Assembly: GCF_020866905.1 (NCBI RefSeq)
Contig: NZ_JAIVCC010000009.1
Coordinates: 204,357 to 268,356, forward strand
Origin: Salinimicrobium sediminilitoris
Lineage (GTDB): Bacteria > Bacteroidota > Bacteroidia > Flavobacteriales > Flavobacteriaceae
Direction: 5' to 3'
DNA length: 64,000 bases
Under the pieces are notes generated by a model that had not been told where the DNA came from, made no database searches, and saw only the letters and a program-made list of their open reading frames with translations. A program made the translations under genes and the position numbers. Shown piece after piece: positions 9,219 to 17,527 of this stretch (position 1 is its first letter; each line of letters starts with the position of its first letter).

Positions 9219-10268
9219 TTATGCCATAGTAGCCAACACCTGATTGGATATCTGGCCCTTGTACAACTTCTTGTATTCAACTTTCTTTTCAATAGCGTCT
9301 ATCACTACATCCGAAAAATCGGGGAGTCCTATTTCTCCGAAGTGATCCATCCCGCCTGGACTCAGAACATTGATTTCAATGAGCTTGTCTTTGACAATAT
9401 CAAGTCCTACGAAGAATAAGCCGTCCCTTATTAATTTTGGAGCGGTTATTTCAATGATCTTTTTCATCTCTTCTGTAAGCGGACTTTTATCGCCTGTACC
9501 TCCCTGATTAAAATTACTTCGGAATTCTCCCTCACCGGTCAATCTCTTGATGATCCCGTAATTACCGTCTTTTTCCATTACACGGCCATTGAGAAGTAAT
9601 ACTCTTACATCTCCATCTTTGGCTGCAGGTAAATATTCCTGGGCTATAATGTATCCCTGTCCAGAAAGGTTCTCTATGATCTGGTTAAGGTTCTTTTCGT
9701 TTTTATCGATAAGGTATACATCTCTACCACCAGAACCTTCAAGAGGTTTAAGAACCATTTTCTTCTTATGTTTTTCGAAGAATTCCATAACGTCCTCTTT
9801 CTTACGGGTAATTATGGAATTTGGTTTTATACTGGCAGGAAGTTCTTCAAAGTATAGTTTGTCGATAAAAGCATTGGATAGGGCGTAGGCATCATTCAAA
9901 ACCAGCACTCCTTCCTGTTGCATCATACGCCCAAAAGCAATACCAGATTGTTCAGCCCATTGGCGGGAAGACCCTTCCTCGGTTGGATTATTCCTTATGA
10001 ACAGCACATCAAGATCTGTAGCTGTTATTCTTTCTTTTTTAGCTTTATCTCCCTGGAGGAGTTTAAGGTATTCTTCGGGCGTCTTGGCTTCCATTTTTTT
10101 AGGAACGTAGGTAGAATCAATAGAGAGCTCTTCGCCCTGCTTAAAAAAGAAGTCTCCTACTCCCATTGCATAAACCTCATGCTTACGTTTACGGGCCTCC
10201 TGCATAAGGAACACGGTGGTCCCACAGGTTTCAGTTTCAACATTATTTACAACAAAACATATTTTCAT
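9219..10268 (-). CDS. GshB/RimK-like ATP-grasp ligase, copy A
   Basis: A 349-residue ATP-grasp enzyme of the glutathione synthetase/RimK class, which joins a carboxylate to an amine through an acyl phosphate. Seen: the N-terminal Rossmann-like domain starting MKICFVVNNVET, FIRNNPTEE (the position of RKDPPFD in GshB), the ATP-binding KPLEGSGGRDVYLI loop, DGDVRVLLLNG, and the Mg-binding end LDIVKDKLIEINVLSPGG. No gamma-glutamylcysteine synthetase gene is near, so true glutathione synthesis is doubtful. It is 54 bp downstream of copy B, which has exactly the same length. R in the GGRG loop of copy B is followed by D here (GGRD). Confidence 0.84.
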   Translation of the reverse strand: MKICFVVNNVETETCGTTVFLMQEARKRKHEVYAMGVGDFFFKQGEELSIDSTYVPKKMEAKTPEEYLKLLQGDKAKKERITATDLDVLFIRNNPTEEGSSRQWAEQSGIAFGRMMQQEGVLVLNDAYALSNAFIDKLYFEELPASIKPNSIITRKKEDVMEFFEKHKKKMVLKPLEGSGGRDVYLIDKNEKNLNQIIENLSGQGYIIAQEYLPAAKDGDVRVLLLNGRVMEKDGNYGIIKRLTGEGEFRSNFNQGGTGDKSPLTEEMKKIIEITAPKLIRDGLFFVGLDIVKDKLIEINVLSPGGMDHFGEIGLPDFSDVVIDAIEKKVEYKKLYKGQISNQVLATMA

Positions 10269-10322
10269 TAATTCTTTGATTTAAGGGATTTCTCCCGGTT
10301 TATTATTTTTCTGAATTTTATC

Positions 10323-11372
10323 TTACTCCATTGTGGCCAGCTCTCTGTTCGATATTCCCGAACCGTAGAGCTTCTTATATTCTACTTTTTTCTCTATGGC
10401 TTCAATGATAACATCTGAGAAATTTTCTATACCAATTTTGTGAAGTCCGTCGATCCCACCGGGACTCAGTACATTGATCTCTATAAGCTTATCCTTTACC
10501 ACGTCCAGGCCTACAAAAAAGTGTCCGTCCCTTTTTAATTTAGGTCCGATGATATCCACTATTTTCTGAATTTCCTCTGTGTGTTCGCTGGCTTCAGGGG
10601 TAGCGCCCTGTGAAATATTACTGCGGAATTCCCCATCACCACTAACTCTTTTAATGATCCCGAACTTTCCGTTCTTTTGAAGGATCTTTCCGTTCAGAAG
10701 AAGAACCCGTACATCTCCTTCCTTGGCGGCAGGTAAATACTGCTGGGCAATTATGTAACCCTGTGCACTAAGGTTTTCAATGATCTGGTTGAGATTTTTC
10801 TCATTCTTGTCGATCAGGTAAACACCGCGTCCTCCAGATCCTTCCAGAGGTTTAAGGATCATTTTCTTCTTATGGTTCTCAAAAAACTCCAGGATTTCCT
10901 GTTTATCACGAGTAATAAGAGATGCCGGTTTTACATGGGCAGGTAACTCCTCAAAATAAAGCTTATCTATAAAAGCATTGGAAAGGGCAAAAGCATCATT
11001 AATAACTAAAACTCCCTCCTGTTGAACCATGCGGCCAAACGCCACACCAGATTGCTCCGCCCAATGACGCCCAGAATCTTCTTCGGTAGGATTGTTACGA
11101 ATGAAGAGTACGTCTAACTCTTTTGCTTTAATTTTTTTCATTTTAGCTTTTTCCCCCTGTAGCATTTCAAGATGTTCTTCAGGATTCCGAAGCTTCAGGC
11201 TTTTAGGCAGGGAAGTACTAATAATTGTAAGTGCTTCATTTTGAGTGAAACTGAAATCACCGACCCCCATAAGATACACTTCATGGTTTCTTTTCCAGGC
11301 TTCATGCATTATATAGACCGTGGTTCCTGCACCTTCGGTCTCCACACTGTTAACTACAAAACATATCTTCAT
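10323..11372 (-). CDS. GshB/RimK-like ATP-grasp ligase, copy B
   Basis: A second 349-residue ATP-grasp ligase, clearly a tandem paralogue of the neighbouring copy A. It has the same FIRNNPTEE, KPLEGSGGRGVYLI, EGDVRVLLLNG, GEFRSN and DVVKDKLIEINVLSPGG blocks in the same order. Differences cluster in residues 40-75 and in the segment after GEFRSN, regions likely to shape substrate choice. The start codon overlaps the stop of the QEGLA gene by ATGA, so the two are translationally coupled. Expected chemistry is ATP-dependent peptide or amide bond formation; substrates are unknown. Confidence 0.84.
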   Translation of the reverse strand: MKICFVVNSVETEGAGTTVYIMHEAWKRNHEVYLMGVGDFSFTQNEALTIISTSLPKSLKLRNPEEHLEMLQGEKAKMKKIKAKELDVLFIRNNPTEEDSGRHWAEQSGVAFGRMVQQEGVLVINDAFALSNAFIDKLYFEELPAHVKPASLITRDKQEILEFFENHKKKMILKPLEGSGGRGVYLIDKNEKNLNQIIENLSAQGYIIAQQYLPAAKEGDVRVLLLNGKILQKNGKFGIIKRVSGDGEFRSNISQGATPEASEHTEEIQKIVDIIGPKLKRDGHFFVGLDVVKDKLIEINVLSPGGIDGLHKIGIENFSDVIIEAIEKKVEYKKLYGSGISNRELATME

Positions 11373-13255
11373 GCATTAATTAATTTGGAAAGGGGGATTC
11401 CCTCCCTGATTTGACTTAGTTTTTTTCGGGTTTCTTCGGTATGAAGATATCTTGGGGTAAGTTTCACGGGGGAAAGTACTCGCCTTTCATTCAATTCACT
11501 GATAATTGGCATGTGCTCAAGGGCAAATTTCCCTGTGAGCAGGGGAGCTAATTCTCCACCTTCTTCCAGGTGTTTTTTGAGTTGCACCAGTCCTTTTAAA
11601 TATGAAATATCTTTTGTAAAACCACCTCCCTGCATTATTCTGGAGGTAATATTAAAAGCACGCTGTGGTTTAAAATTATAATCTTTATTGAGCAGCCGGA
11701 AGATCTCCTTGAAATCTGCCCCGTGCATGCGGGCCGAAGCTGCGACTACCCGGCCGGCCAGGGTTCGCATCCTGTTGCCGGTAAGCCCGCCAACGAGGTA
11801 TTCCGATAGAACAGCAAGCCCTTCCTGCAGGGTATCATAATCTGTAAGGCCTATGGATAATAATTTTAAAGGCTGTTGATTCCCATTATAATAAGTGAGG
11901 ACATGGGTTCCTATTTCGTGCTGGATCAATGCTTTAGTTTCATTTGCATTGAGTTTGTAATCACTTGGCAAATAAAGTTCTCCCCTGGAAACCATAAGGA
12001 TATTCACATCATCACGAATGTGGACCTTACTGGAAAAATTTTCGTCCTGTTCCCTGAAGTAATCAAACTCCTTATTTGCCAGTACCCTAAAATCTTCTGC
12101 TTTCATAATGCTTTCAAAAGCATGATCTTCCTTCTCAGGAACTTCTTTTAAGATAGTTTCAGCTTCATGTTGCAGATCATTGCTAATTTTTCCAAACAGC
12201 ATCATACTGTTGTAGAAAAAATTATCTGAGCCTCTGTCGCTAAGCATACTTATCTGTAGATCTAGCTCTTCACGTTTTTCCCTGAAGATATAGGAGAGGG
12301 CGGGATCATCAATTTCCTCCAGTTTGAGATTATAAAGTCTTCGTTTTAGAACATCTGGATCAAATGGTATAAGCCGGTAATGATAGTTGAGTACCTTTTC
12401 ATAATTACTTTCGAAAAATGTGTCTTTGATCTGCCGTATGTTGGCAGGGGAAACCAACCACAGGAACTGGTAAGAAGTTTCTATTTCGGCCAGCTGCCGG
12501 TCAATTTCCCTAACTTTATTTTGAAGGTTTTTTTGCCCCAGAGCTCTGTAGCTCTTGACTCCGCTGGAGGTTTGGATTCTAATGAACTGAAATATTGTTT
12601 TGTGAAGGGCAACTACAAAATCATCTTTAAAGCTTCTAAAGAAAACCGGGTAGTCTTCTCCTTCCTTGCTGCGGTAGACGGGCGGCACCTCAATTCCCAG
12701 CAGTAAACATCCGGAAGCTTTTAACTGTTCCAGGTTTAAAAGAGGTTTCTTCCCTTCTGGTTGTCTTTCCAGAGTATCCTGCACTTCGGAAGATCCAAGT
12801 TGCAAAGCCCTGTATCCTGAATCAACGTCATCCAGTTCTTCCTGTAAAACTTTAATTGTGGTGGAAAGTTTTTCTGCAGGACCCTTAATTTTAAATTTTC
12901 GACTCTCCGGGGCTCCTGCAAAAACCTCAATGATCAAAAAGGATTTAAATTTTGAGGACATGGCTTCACTAAGGCAAAACATGAGCCGTTGGTATCCTTC
13001 AAAATCCTTGTTTCCTATAATTAGAAAGGAAGCTTCACTCAAAATAAGACGCACGGTAGCGCGGTCTTTTCCCTTTTCTATATCCTCATCTTCGTTTCTG
13101 TAAATAACAAGGTAGGGGAGTTCATCACTCATATGAAGGAAACCACCCCCCGGTAAATGCTTTTCAATCTCGCATTTCTCCTGGAGTTCTTCTACTATTT
13201 TTTCAATAGAAATTTCACTAAAAGCCTGTGGTTCATTAGATGTACTTACTGCCAT
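11369..13255 (-). CDS. QEGLA-motif metallopeptidase-like protein (DUF1704)
   Basis: A 628-residue cytoplasmic protein of the family named 'flavohemoglobin expression-modulating QEGLA motif protein' (TIGR02421/PF08014). The zinc-peptidase signature HEIGTH is at 446-451 and the name-giving QEGLA at 477-481, where E478 would be the third ligand. The same fold and motifs occur in the vertebrate MATCAP tubulin tyrosine carboxypeptidases. The N-terminal 230 residues form a separate alpha/beta domain of unknown role. It is the first gene of the four-gene operon and overlaps the first ATP-grasp gene by ATGA. Peptidase activity is inferred from the motif, and the substrate is unknown. Confidence 0.87.
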   Translation of the reverse strand: MAVSTSNEPQAFSEISIEKIVEELQEKCEIEKHLPGGGFLHMSDELPYLVIYRNEDEDIEKGKDRATVRLILSEASFLIIGNKDFEGYQRLMFCLSEAMSSKFKSFLIIEVFAGAPESRKFKIKGPAEKLSTTIKVLQEELDDVDSGYRALQLGSSEVQDTLERQPEGKKPLLNLEQLKASGCLLLGIEVPPVYRSKEGEDYPVFFRSFKDDFVVALHKTIFQFIRIQTSSGVKSYRALGQKNLQNKVREIDRQLAEIETSYQFLWLVSPANIRQIKDTFFESNYEKVLNYHYRLIPFDPDVLKRRLYNLKLEEIDDPALSYIFREKREELDLQISMLSDRGSDNFFYNSMMLFGKISNDLQHEAETILKEVPEKEDHAFESIMKAEDFRVLANKEFDYFREQDENFSSKVHIRDDVNILMVSRGELYLPSDYKLNANETKALIQHEIGTHVLTYYNGNQQPLKLLSIGLTDYDTLQEGLAVLSEYLVGGLTGNRMRTLAGRVVAASARMHGADFKEIFRLLNKDYNFKPQRAFNITSRIMQGGGFTKDISYLKGLVQLKKHLEEGGELAPLLTGKFALEHMPIISELNERRVLSPVKLTPRYLHTEETRKKLSQIREGIPLSKLINA

Positions 13256-13560
13256 AAAATTTTTTGCTTTTTTTGAGGAATGTGAAAGCCTGTAAATTGA
13301 CCTGTACTTCCTTTAAAAATGCTCATTAGTAAATTTAAAATATTCAGAAGTTCTGGTATAATTATGCTTATCCAATTAGCTGAAGTTTAGGAAAGATTTA
13401 ATAGTACTTTTGGAAAACCACAGGGGATGCTTCTTCGTGAAGAAGACCAGAAAACCGAATAGAAAAACCTTGAATTAACGAGGTAGACAAAAAATAAAAT
13501 TTAATAAATTACTGAAGTCTTTCTACTTATAAAAAATGAGAGAATTAAATATTTTTTTTG
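13256..13560. other. Intergenic region upstream of tRNA-Arg
   Basis: AT-rich spacer between the divergent QEGLA operon and tRNA-Arg. It should hold the QEGLA operon promoter, but I could not find a convincing -33/-7 pair on the minus strand. No open frame here resembles a gene. Confidence 0.6.
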
Positions 13561-13591
13561 CTTGTCTTTTTTAAAAACCTCATTATATTTG
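13561..13591 (+). promoter_or_regulatory. Bacteroidota-type promoter of tRNA-Arg
   Basis: CTTG at 13561-13564, a 19-bp spacer, then TATATTTG at 13584-13591, matching the TTTG-N19-TAnnTTTG consensus of the Bacteroidota primary sigma factor. It ends 12 bp before the first base of the mature tRNA, the right distance for this gene. Confidence 0.75.
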
Positions 13592-13603
13592 CACCGCTTT
13601 AAT

Positions 13604-13677
13604 GGTCGCGTAGCTCAGTTGGATAGAGCATCTGCCTTCTAAGCAGACGGTCAGAGGTTCGAATCCTCTCGCGATCA
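13604..13677 (+). tRNA. tRNA-Arg (anticodon TCT)
   Basis: Complete 74-nt cloverleaf. The acceptor stem GGTCGCG/CGCGATC has one G-U pair, the D arm is GCTC/GAGC, the anticodon stem is TCTGC/GCAGA with loop CTTCTAA (anticodon TCT, reading AGA), and the T arm is AGAGG/CCTCT with TTCGAAT. The discriminator base is A. CCA is not encoded. Its 3' part (13633 onward) is the attachment site of the element that follows, so its present 3' end was supplied by the element and the original one now lies at 47213. Confidence 0.97.
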
Positions 13678-13678
13678 C
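13633..13678 (+). repeat. Attachment site attL (46-bp direct repeat)
   Basis: The 46 bp from the anticodon stem to one base past the discriminator of tRNA-Arg are repeated without mismatch at 47213-47258. The bases just outside differ on both sides (c versus t before, a versus g after). Together with the integrase beside the far copy, this marks the left end of a site-specific integrated element. Confidence 0.93.
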
Positions 13679-13680
13679 AG

Positions 13681-13709
13681 AAACCCCTCTTTTCCAGAGG
13701 GGTTTTTTG
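13681..13709 (+). terminator. Rho-independent terminator after tRNA-Arg
   Basis: AAACCCCTCT, loop TTTCC, AGAGGGGTTT, followed by further T residues. It lies directly after the tRNA but inside the element, so it came with the element. The original tRNA terminator is at 47268. Confidence 0.85.
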
Positions 13710-14159
13710 TTGTCTTAAAATACCATCTACACATTTATCCTTATCCCTTGAATTTATTGGGATATCTTTAGAAAGGTATAAAATAAATATAAATGTTTTT
13801 CCGTAGTTGTAACCGTAAAAACCGCTGACCTGGATAAAAAAAATTGTATTCGGAGTCATGTTTTTTTAGGATTACGCACACTTTACGCACACTTTTCTTT
13901 TTTTAACTTTCATTTATATTTTTTGAGTTCAATTACCCGCGAATGTTACCAATCTCATTTAGAAATATGGAAGGGAAGGAGACCTACAGGTAAATTACAT
14001 ATTGCCGACCTTGCGGCAAAAATCAGAAGGTCAAAAAATACTTTGTCTTCTTTTACCTTCAGTTACAAATAATTGATCCACAATAATCTTCTGATAATGA
14101 AGAATGTCTTCAAAACTTAACGTCCTGTCCTTCCTGTCTTTTAGTCATTTTTGAGCAGG
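13710..14159. other. Left-end non-coding region of the element
   Basis: Apart from the tandem arm-site-like repeat at 13873-13894, I see no gene. Minus-strand open frames crossing the tRNA are antisense artefacts. The rest is AT-rich sequence without a recognisable motif. Confidence 0.6.
13873..13894 (+). repeat. Tandem 11-bp repeat, candidate integrase arm site (left)
   Basis: Two exact copies of ACGCACACTTT (13873-13883 and 13884-13894). The same pair, with one mismatch in the second unit, is at 47091-47112 near the other end of the element, in the same orientation. Position and tandem arrangement fit arm-type binding sites for the N-terminal domain of a tyrosine recombinase. Confidence 0.6.
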
Positions 14160-14439
14160 TTAATAGCCGACAATGTAGAATTCCCAGGCTACTTCTGGAA
14201 CATTGTCAAAATACTGCACATCGTTAATCCAAACTTTTCCGAATTTTTTCTTCCTCACTGGTGAGTTCGAAACCCGGACTGGTTTTGGTGATCTTCCTCG
14301 TGATCTTGTTGTCCCCGCCCTCAGGATAAGTTGTAATAGAATCTTCAAAGACCGGACTTTTCAGCAAATGAATTTCTCGCAATTCACCAACCAGCTTCAC
14401 CAGCTGCCAGAATTTCTCCTGATCTGCCGGATAAGGCAA
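14160..14439 (-). pseudogene. Remnant of type ISP restriction-modification enzyme C-terminus
   Basis: Two overlapping frames on the minus strand together read like the tail of the specificity domain of type ISP restriction-modification enzymes. The first (from 14439) begins MPYPADQEKFWQLVKLVGEL. The second carries FGKVWINDVQYFDNVPEVAW and ends EFYIVGY, where the family usually continues QPAQKWLKDRKGR. A frameshift near 14240-14260 and an early stop break it, and the methyltransferase and helicase parts are absent. It abuts the DUF2490 gene. The identification rests on my recall of the family's terminal motif. Confidence 0.55.
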
Positions 14440-14456
14440 CCGCGGAAAATCTATTT

Positions 14457-15143
14457 TTAAAATTGTTTAGATTGTAAAGCATAATTTATTCCGGTGACAA
14501 TGAAAAATTCATGAGCCAAGTCGCCCGCATAATCCTCCATTCTGTATTCAAAACCAAGCTCCAGTTCAATATTTTTAAGAGAGGAATTTTCCAAACCAAT
14601 TGAAAACCTTTGTTCTGCTTCAGGTTTTAACTGGCTTGAAATGGCATACAGGGCTTCAGTTTCAATTCCAAAGGATAGATATTGATTAATGGGTGCTGAA
14701 TATGCTAATTCATACCTGATTCGATGTATAATATTTTCCCTGAACCGCTGTTCGAGCCTAAATCTATGCGAGAAAGAAAGATTGACAGGTTCCAGTTCCA
14801 GCTGTTCAATAATCCTGAACTCATCTGTTTCAGAAGAATCAAAAATATCTGTAAAACGATATCTGAGTCCCAGGCTAAAAATCGTAGATTTGCTGGTTGC
14901 GTAATTTGTAAAAAGATTCAGTTCAAGGTGTTCATGTTGATAACCGAAAATTTTTTCGCCGTCAAATGTTTCCTGAAGCATTCCGCGGCTACCAACGCCT
15001 ACATCTAATGACGATTTCCCTTCTGCAGGAATTGAAAGCCCAACCTCATTCTCAAGAAAGTAAGACTTTGGATTTTGAGAATAGACAAGATTGCTTCCTA
15101 AAGTGGAAAAGAGTAGGAGGATAAGAAGTTTAAATTTTGTCAT
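14457..15143 (-). CDS. DUF2490 outer-membrane beta-barrel-like protein
   Basis: A 228-residue secreted protein with a Sec signal peptide (cleavage after about residue 22, VYSQ). Alternating hydrophobic and polar residues form many predicted beta strands, and it ends in an aromatic residue (SKQF), as expected for a small outer-membrane barrel. The central FSHRFRLEQRFRE segment is typical of DUF2490. Function is unknown for the family. It is the last gene of a minus-strand run with TVP38, SdiA-regulated and PepSY-like genes, 18 bp after the TVP38 gene. Confidence 0.72.
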   Translation of the reverse strand: MTKFKLLILLLFSTLGSNLVYSQNPKSYFLENEVGLSIPAEGKSSLDVGVGSRGMLQETFDGEKIFGYQHEHLELNLFTNYATSKSTIFSLGLRYRFTDIFDSSETDEFRIIEQLELEPVNLSFSHRFRLEQRFRENIIHRIRYELAYSAPINQYLSFGIETEALYAISSQLKPEAEQRFSIGLENSSLKNIELELGFEYRMEDYAGDLAHEFFIVTGINYALQSKQF

Positions 15144-15161
15144 TAAATCTATTCAGATATT

Positions 15162-15875
15162 TCACTTTTTGTTTTTTCTCTTCTTCTTGTCCCAGTACAC
15201 ATAAAGTCCGAACAGGACCAAACTCACCAAGGAGCCCCACAGCAATCCACTTTTTAAAGCATCTGTGCTTTTCCCAATAATAGCAATAAATAGAGTTAAT
15301 GGCGCTATACCCACCAGGGTGGCTCCTATAAATTTCCAGTAGCCCATCTTGAGGATCCCGGCCACAAAACTAATTGCGTCATTGGAAAGAAAGGGATTGA
15401 GTCGGGTTACGATAACCGCCCAAAAACCGTAATCGTCAATAAAATAACTGATCTTTTTTTCATTCTTATGGCCAATGAGTTTTTCCACAATGACGGGACC
15501 AAAATATCTTCCAATAAAATATCCAACCGAAGAGGCTGAAAATACTGCTGCAAGGATGATAAAGCTGCCCCAAACCGGCCCATAAGCGAGCACAGAAACG
15601 ACCATCAAAAGAATTGTAGGGATCACCAGCAGAAACATTTGTGCGATCATGGCTAGAATTAGTACTACAGGACCAAACCAACCAAAATCTGCAACCCAGG
15701 CCTGGATTCTGGCTTCATCATCACTCGTGAGCACATTCCAGGCTTCAGAAAGCCAGGCCTGCACCCCGGGAATAACGAAATATGCAAGAACAAGAGATAT
15801 AACTATAACAGCCGAAATATAAAGCGGAAGCTTACTCTGCTTTACAGACGCTGTTTCAATTGACTGTTTTTCCAT
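15162..15875 (-). CDS. TVP38/TMEM64 (VTT domain) membrane protein
   Basis: A 237-residue integral membrane protein of the DedA-related VTT superfamily, proposed to act in lipid translocation or membrane homeostasis. It has about six hydrophobic segments. The family core GYFIGRYFGPVIVEKLIG is followed by RLNPFLSNDAISFVAGILKM, the conserved re-entrant loop with Arg and Pro. A basic KKKRKNKK tail lies in the cytoplasm. It sits between the SdiA-regulated lipoprotein and DUF2490 genes, with 36 bp and 18 bp spacings, so an envelope operon is likely. Confidence 0.86.
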   Translation of the reverse strand: MEKQSIETASVKQSKLPLYISAVIVISLVLAYFVIPGVQAWLSEAWNVLTSDDEARIQAWVADFGWFGPVVLILAMIAQMFLLVIPTILLMVVSVLAYGPVWGSFIILAAVFSASSVGYFIGRYFGPVIVEKLIGHKNEKKISYFIDDYGFWAVIVTRLNPFLSNDAISFVAGILKMGYWKFIGATLVGIAPLTLFIAIIGKSTDALKSGLLWGSLVSLVLFGLYVYWDKKKRKNKK

Positions 15876-15911
15876 AGGGGGTTAATTATTAATTTTTTTT
15901 TGAAATATTTT

Positions 15912-16763
15912 TCAATTCCGGTTGAGGGACACTTTTAGAATACTGGCGGGTCCATCCTCGGCTTCATTTGAAATGTAGAGTTCTCCCTCAGGATTAAATG
16001 TGAGGCCTTCAGGGTTACCAAAATCTTTAAGCTTTAACATGAAAAGTTCTTTGGGCCTGCCGTCATTTTCGGTTATCAAGAGCTTTGGACGGGTGCCGTC
16101 AAGGATGAAAAATTCTCCGGTAATAGGGTGGATGTTCATTTCTCCCGGAGTAAATTTTTCTGAAAACTTTTCATCTACATTTTTAAAAATAGGATCTGAA
16201 AGATCGATGCTGAAAAATGCATTTTCGTCTGAAGCTTTCTTGTTAAGGTTAAAAGCGAAGACTTCTTTATATTCATCACAATTCTTTCTCTCCTTCACTG
16301 CCAGCAGGAGGCGGTCGTTTGCAGGATCGGCACACAGCCCTTCAATATTGATCCCAGGAAGCTGACTAATATTGGTAACATGTCTCTGTACCTGAGGATC
16401 TTTTCCCAAATAATCTGAAACTTCCAATATGATTCCGTCACTGCGCAACACATAAGCATCTTTTTCAACTACCGCTATGCCTTCATAATCTCCGCCGTTT
16501 CCAAATTCAATTTCTTCTTCAATCTTAGAATCTTTTAGGTTGTAAAGGAAAATTATGCCATCTTCATCCTGCACACAGGCAATACGATTGTCTCCAATCC
16601 ATGCAATCCCTGATACTTCATTTAAAGCTTTGGGTAGCTCCCATTTTTCAAGAATCTCGTACCGAAAAGTCTCATGCTGCAGTTCCGAAGCTTTTCCCTT
16701 GCATGCACTAATTGTCAGTACTCCGCCAATCAAAATCAGTATTCCAAAAATGACCTTTTTCAT
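15912..16763 (-). CDS. SdiA-regulated-type beta-propeller lipoprotein
   Basis: A 283-residue lipoprotein (lipobox ISAC, C21) followed by a beta-propeller-like domain of the SdiA-regulated family (PF06977). Typical blocks are LNEVSGIAWIGDNRIACVQDE, the GGDYEGIAVV segment, GLCADPANDRLLLAVKER and the final NPEGLTFNPEGELYISNEA. The family has calcium-dependent phosphodiesterase-like fold relatives, but no activity is established. It is 6 bp downstream of the PepSY-like lipoprotein gene and probably cotranscribed with it. Confidence 0.84.
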   Translation of the reverse strand: MKKVIFGILILIGGVLTISACKGKASELQHETFRYEILEKWELPKALNEVSGIAWIGDNRIACVQDEDGIIFLYNLKDSKIEEEIEFGNGGDYEGIAVVEKDAYVLRSDGIILEVSDYLGKDPQVQRHVTNISQLPGINIEGLCADPANDRLLLAVKERKNCDEYKEVFAFNLNKKASDENAFFSIDLSDPIFKNVDEKFSEKFTPGEMNIHPITGEFFILDGTRPKLLITENDGRPKELFMLKLKDFGNPEGLTFNPEGELYISNEAEDGPASILKVSLNRN

Positions 16764-16769
16764 AGTTCT

Positions 16770-17216
16770 TTATTTCCAGAATTTCCTTTCACTATCTAAT
16801 CTTCCTGCGGCATCAAGCACGATGTCCTCATCAAGAAAAAACCGTTTCACTTCGGCCTGATAATAAATATCCTCTCCCTGTCTCACCCACTCGGGATCTT
16901 CTATTTTCTTTTGTCCGTAATTTTTTTGAAGAGCTTCCTGAACTTCAATGGGGAGTTTATTCCAGGTGATCTCTTTCTTTTCCTTCAGAATATTTCCGGA
17001 GGTGCTAAATAGGGCTGAATAGTCATTTCCATTTATTTCAAAATCCACCTCATAATCCTCACCAATCGAATTAAATTCAGGATCTGTGCCGTCAGGATAT
17101 TGAGTCCAGAATTCATTCAGCACAACAGAAGGCACTTCCGCATAAGGATAATCATCGTCGTCGCAGGAAAGCAACACGAAACTCATCAACACCAGGAAGA
17201 GAATTCTATAATTCAT
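16770..17216 (-). CDS. PepSY-like (DUF2874) lipoprotein
   Basis: A 148-residue lipoprotein with lipobox LLSC (C18), followed by an acidic CDDDDYPY linker. The mature domain has the PepSY-like pattern of a short beta hairpin (YEVDFEINGNDYSALFSTSG) and an amphipathic helix (LPIEVQEALQKNYG). Members are periplasmic or surface proteins often next to two-component systems. It is first in the envelope gene run. A second PepSY-like gene is 3 kb away beside a broken two-component system. Confidence 0.75.
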   Translation of the reverse strand: MNYRILFLVLMSFVLLSCDDDDYPYAEVPSVVLNEFWTQYPDGTDPEFNSIGEDYEVDFEINGNDYSALFSTSGNILKEKKEITWNKLPIEVQEALQKNYGQKKIEDPEWVRQGEDIYYQAEVKRFFLDEDIVLDAAGRLDSERKFWK

Positions 17217-17527
17217 TTTTTGTTTCTACGAATTTGCGGAAGAAAACTGGAAGGAATTGGGAATTTGATCCTAATTTCAGAAAGTACTGGAGCAGGATCT
17301 TACATACCAAAGCCTTCCTGTGCTTCATTTTCTTTCCCGATCATATTTAACTAAGGTCATCAACAAACGCTTTCTAAAAAGAATATAGAAGGGATAGGGG
17401 CATATTCCTGTTTCTTTCCAGATTCACCTCTTTCCTTTAGCTCCATTATACCTTCAAGGATTTTTATCAAAAATTCAATTTTGAAGATTTATGAACTATT
17501 AAAAAATTCAATCTAATTGGCTATTCT
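17217..17527. other. Divergent intergenic spacer
   Basis: Spacer between the leftward PepSY-like lipoprotein operon and the rightward PAP2 gene; both promoters should lie here. I see no RNA gene, repeat or clear -33/-7 pair. Confidence 0.5.

Noticed and set aside
9219..11372. True glutathione synthetase (gshB) naming
   Set aside because: The fold matches, but duplication, the QEGLA/deacylase context and lack of a gshA gene argue against assigning glutathione synthesis.
13599..13859. Minus-strand ORF across tRNA-Arg (and a similar one at 47209-47505)
   Set aside because: Both are antisense readings of the tRNA 3' end and its repeats, giving the familiar spurious RIRTSDRLLRRQ-type peptide. 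They have no start signal or family.
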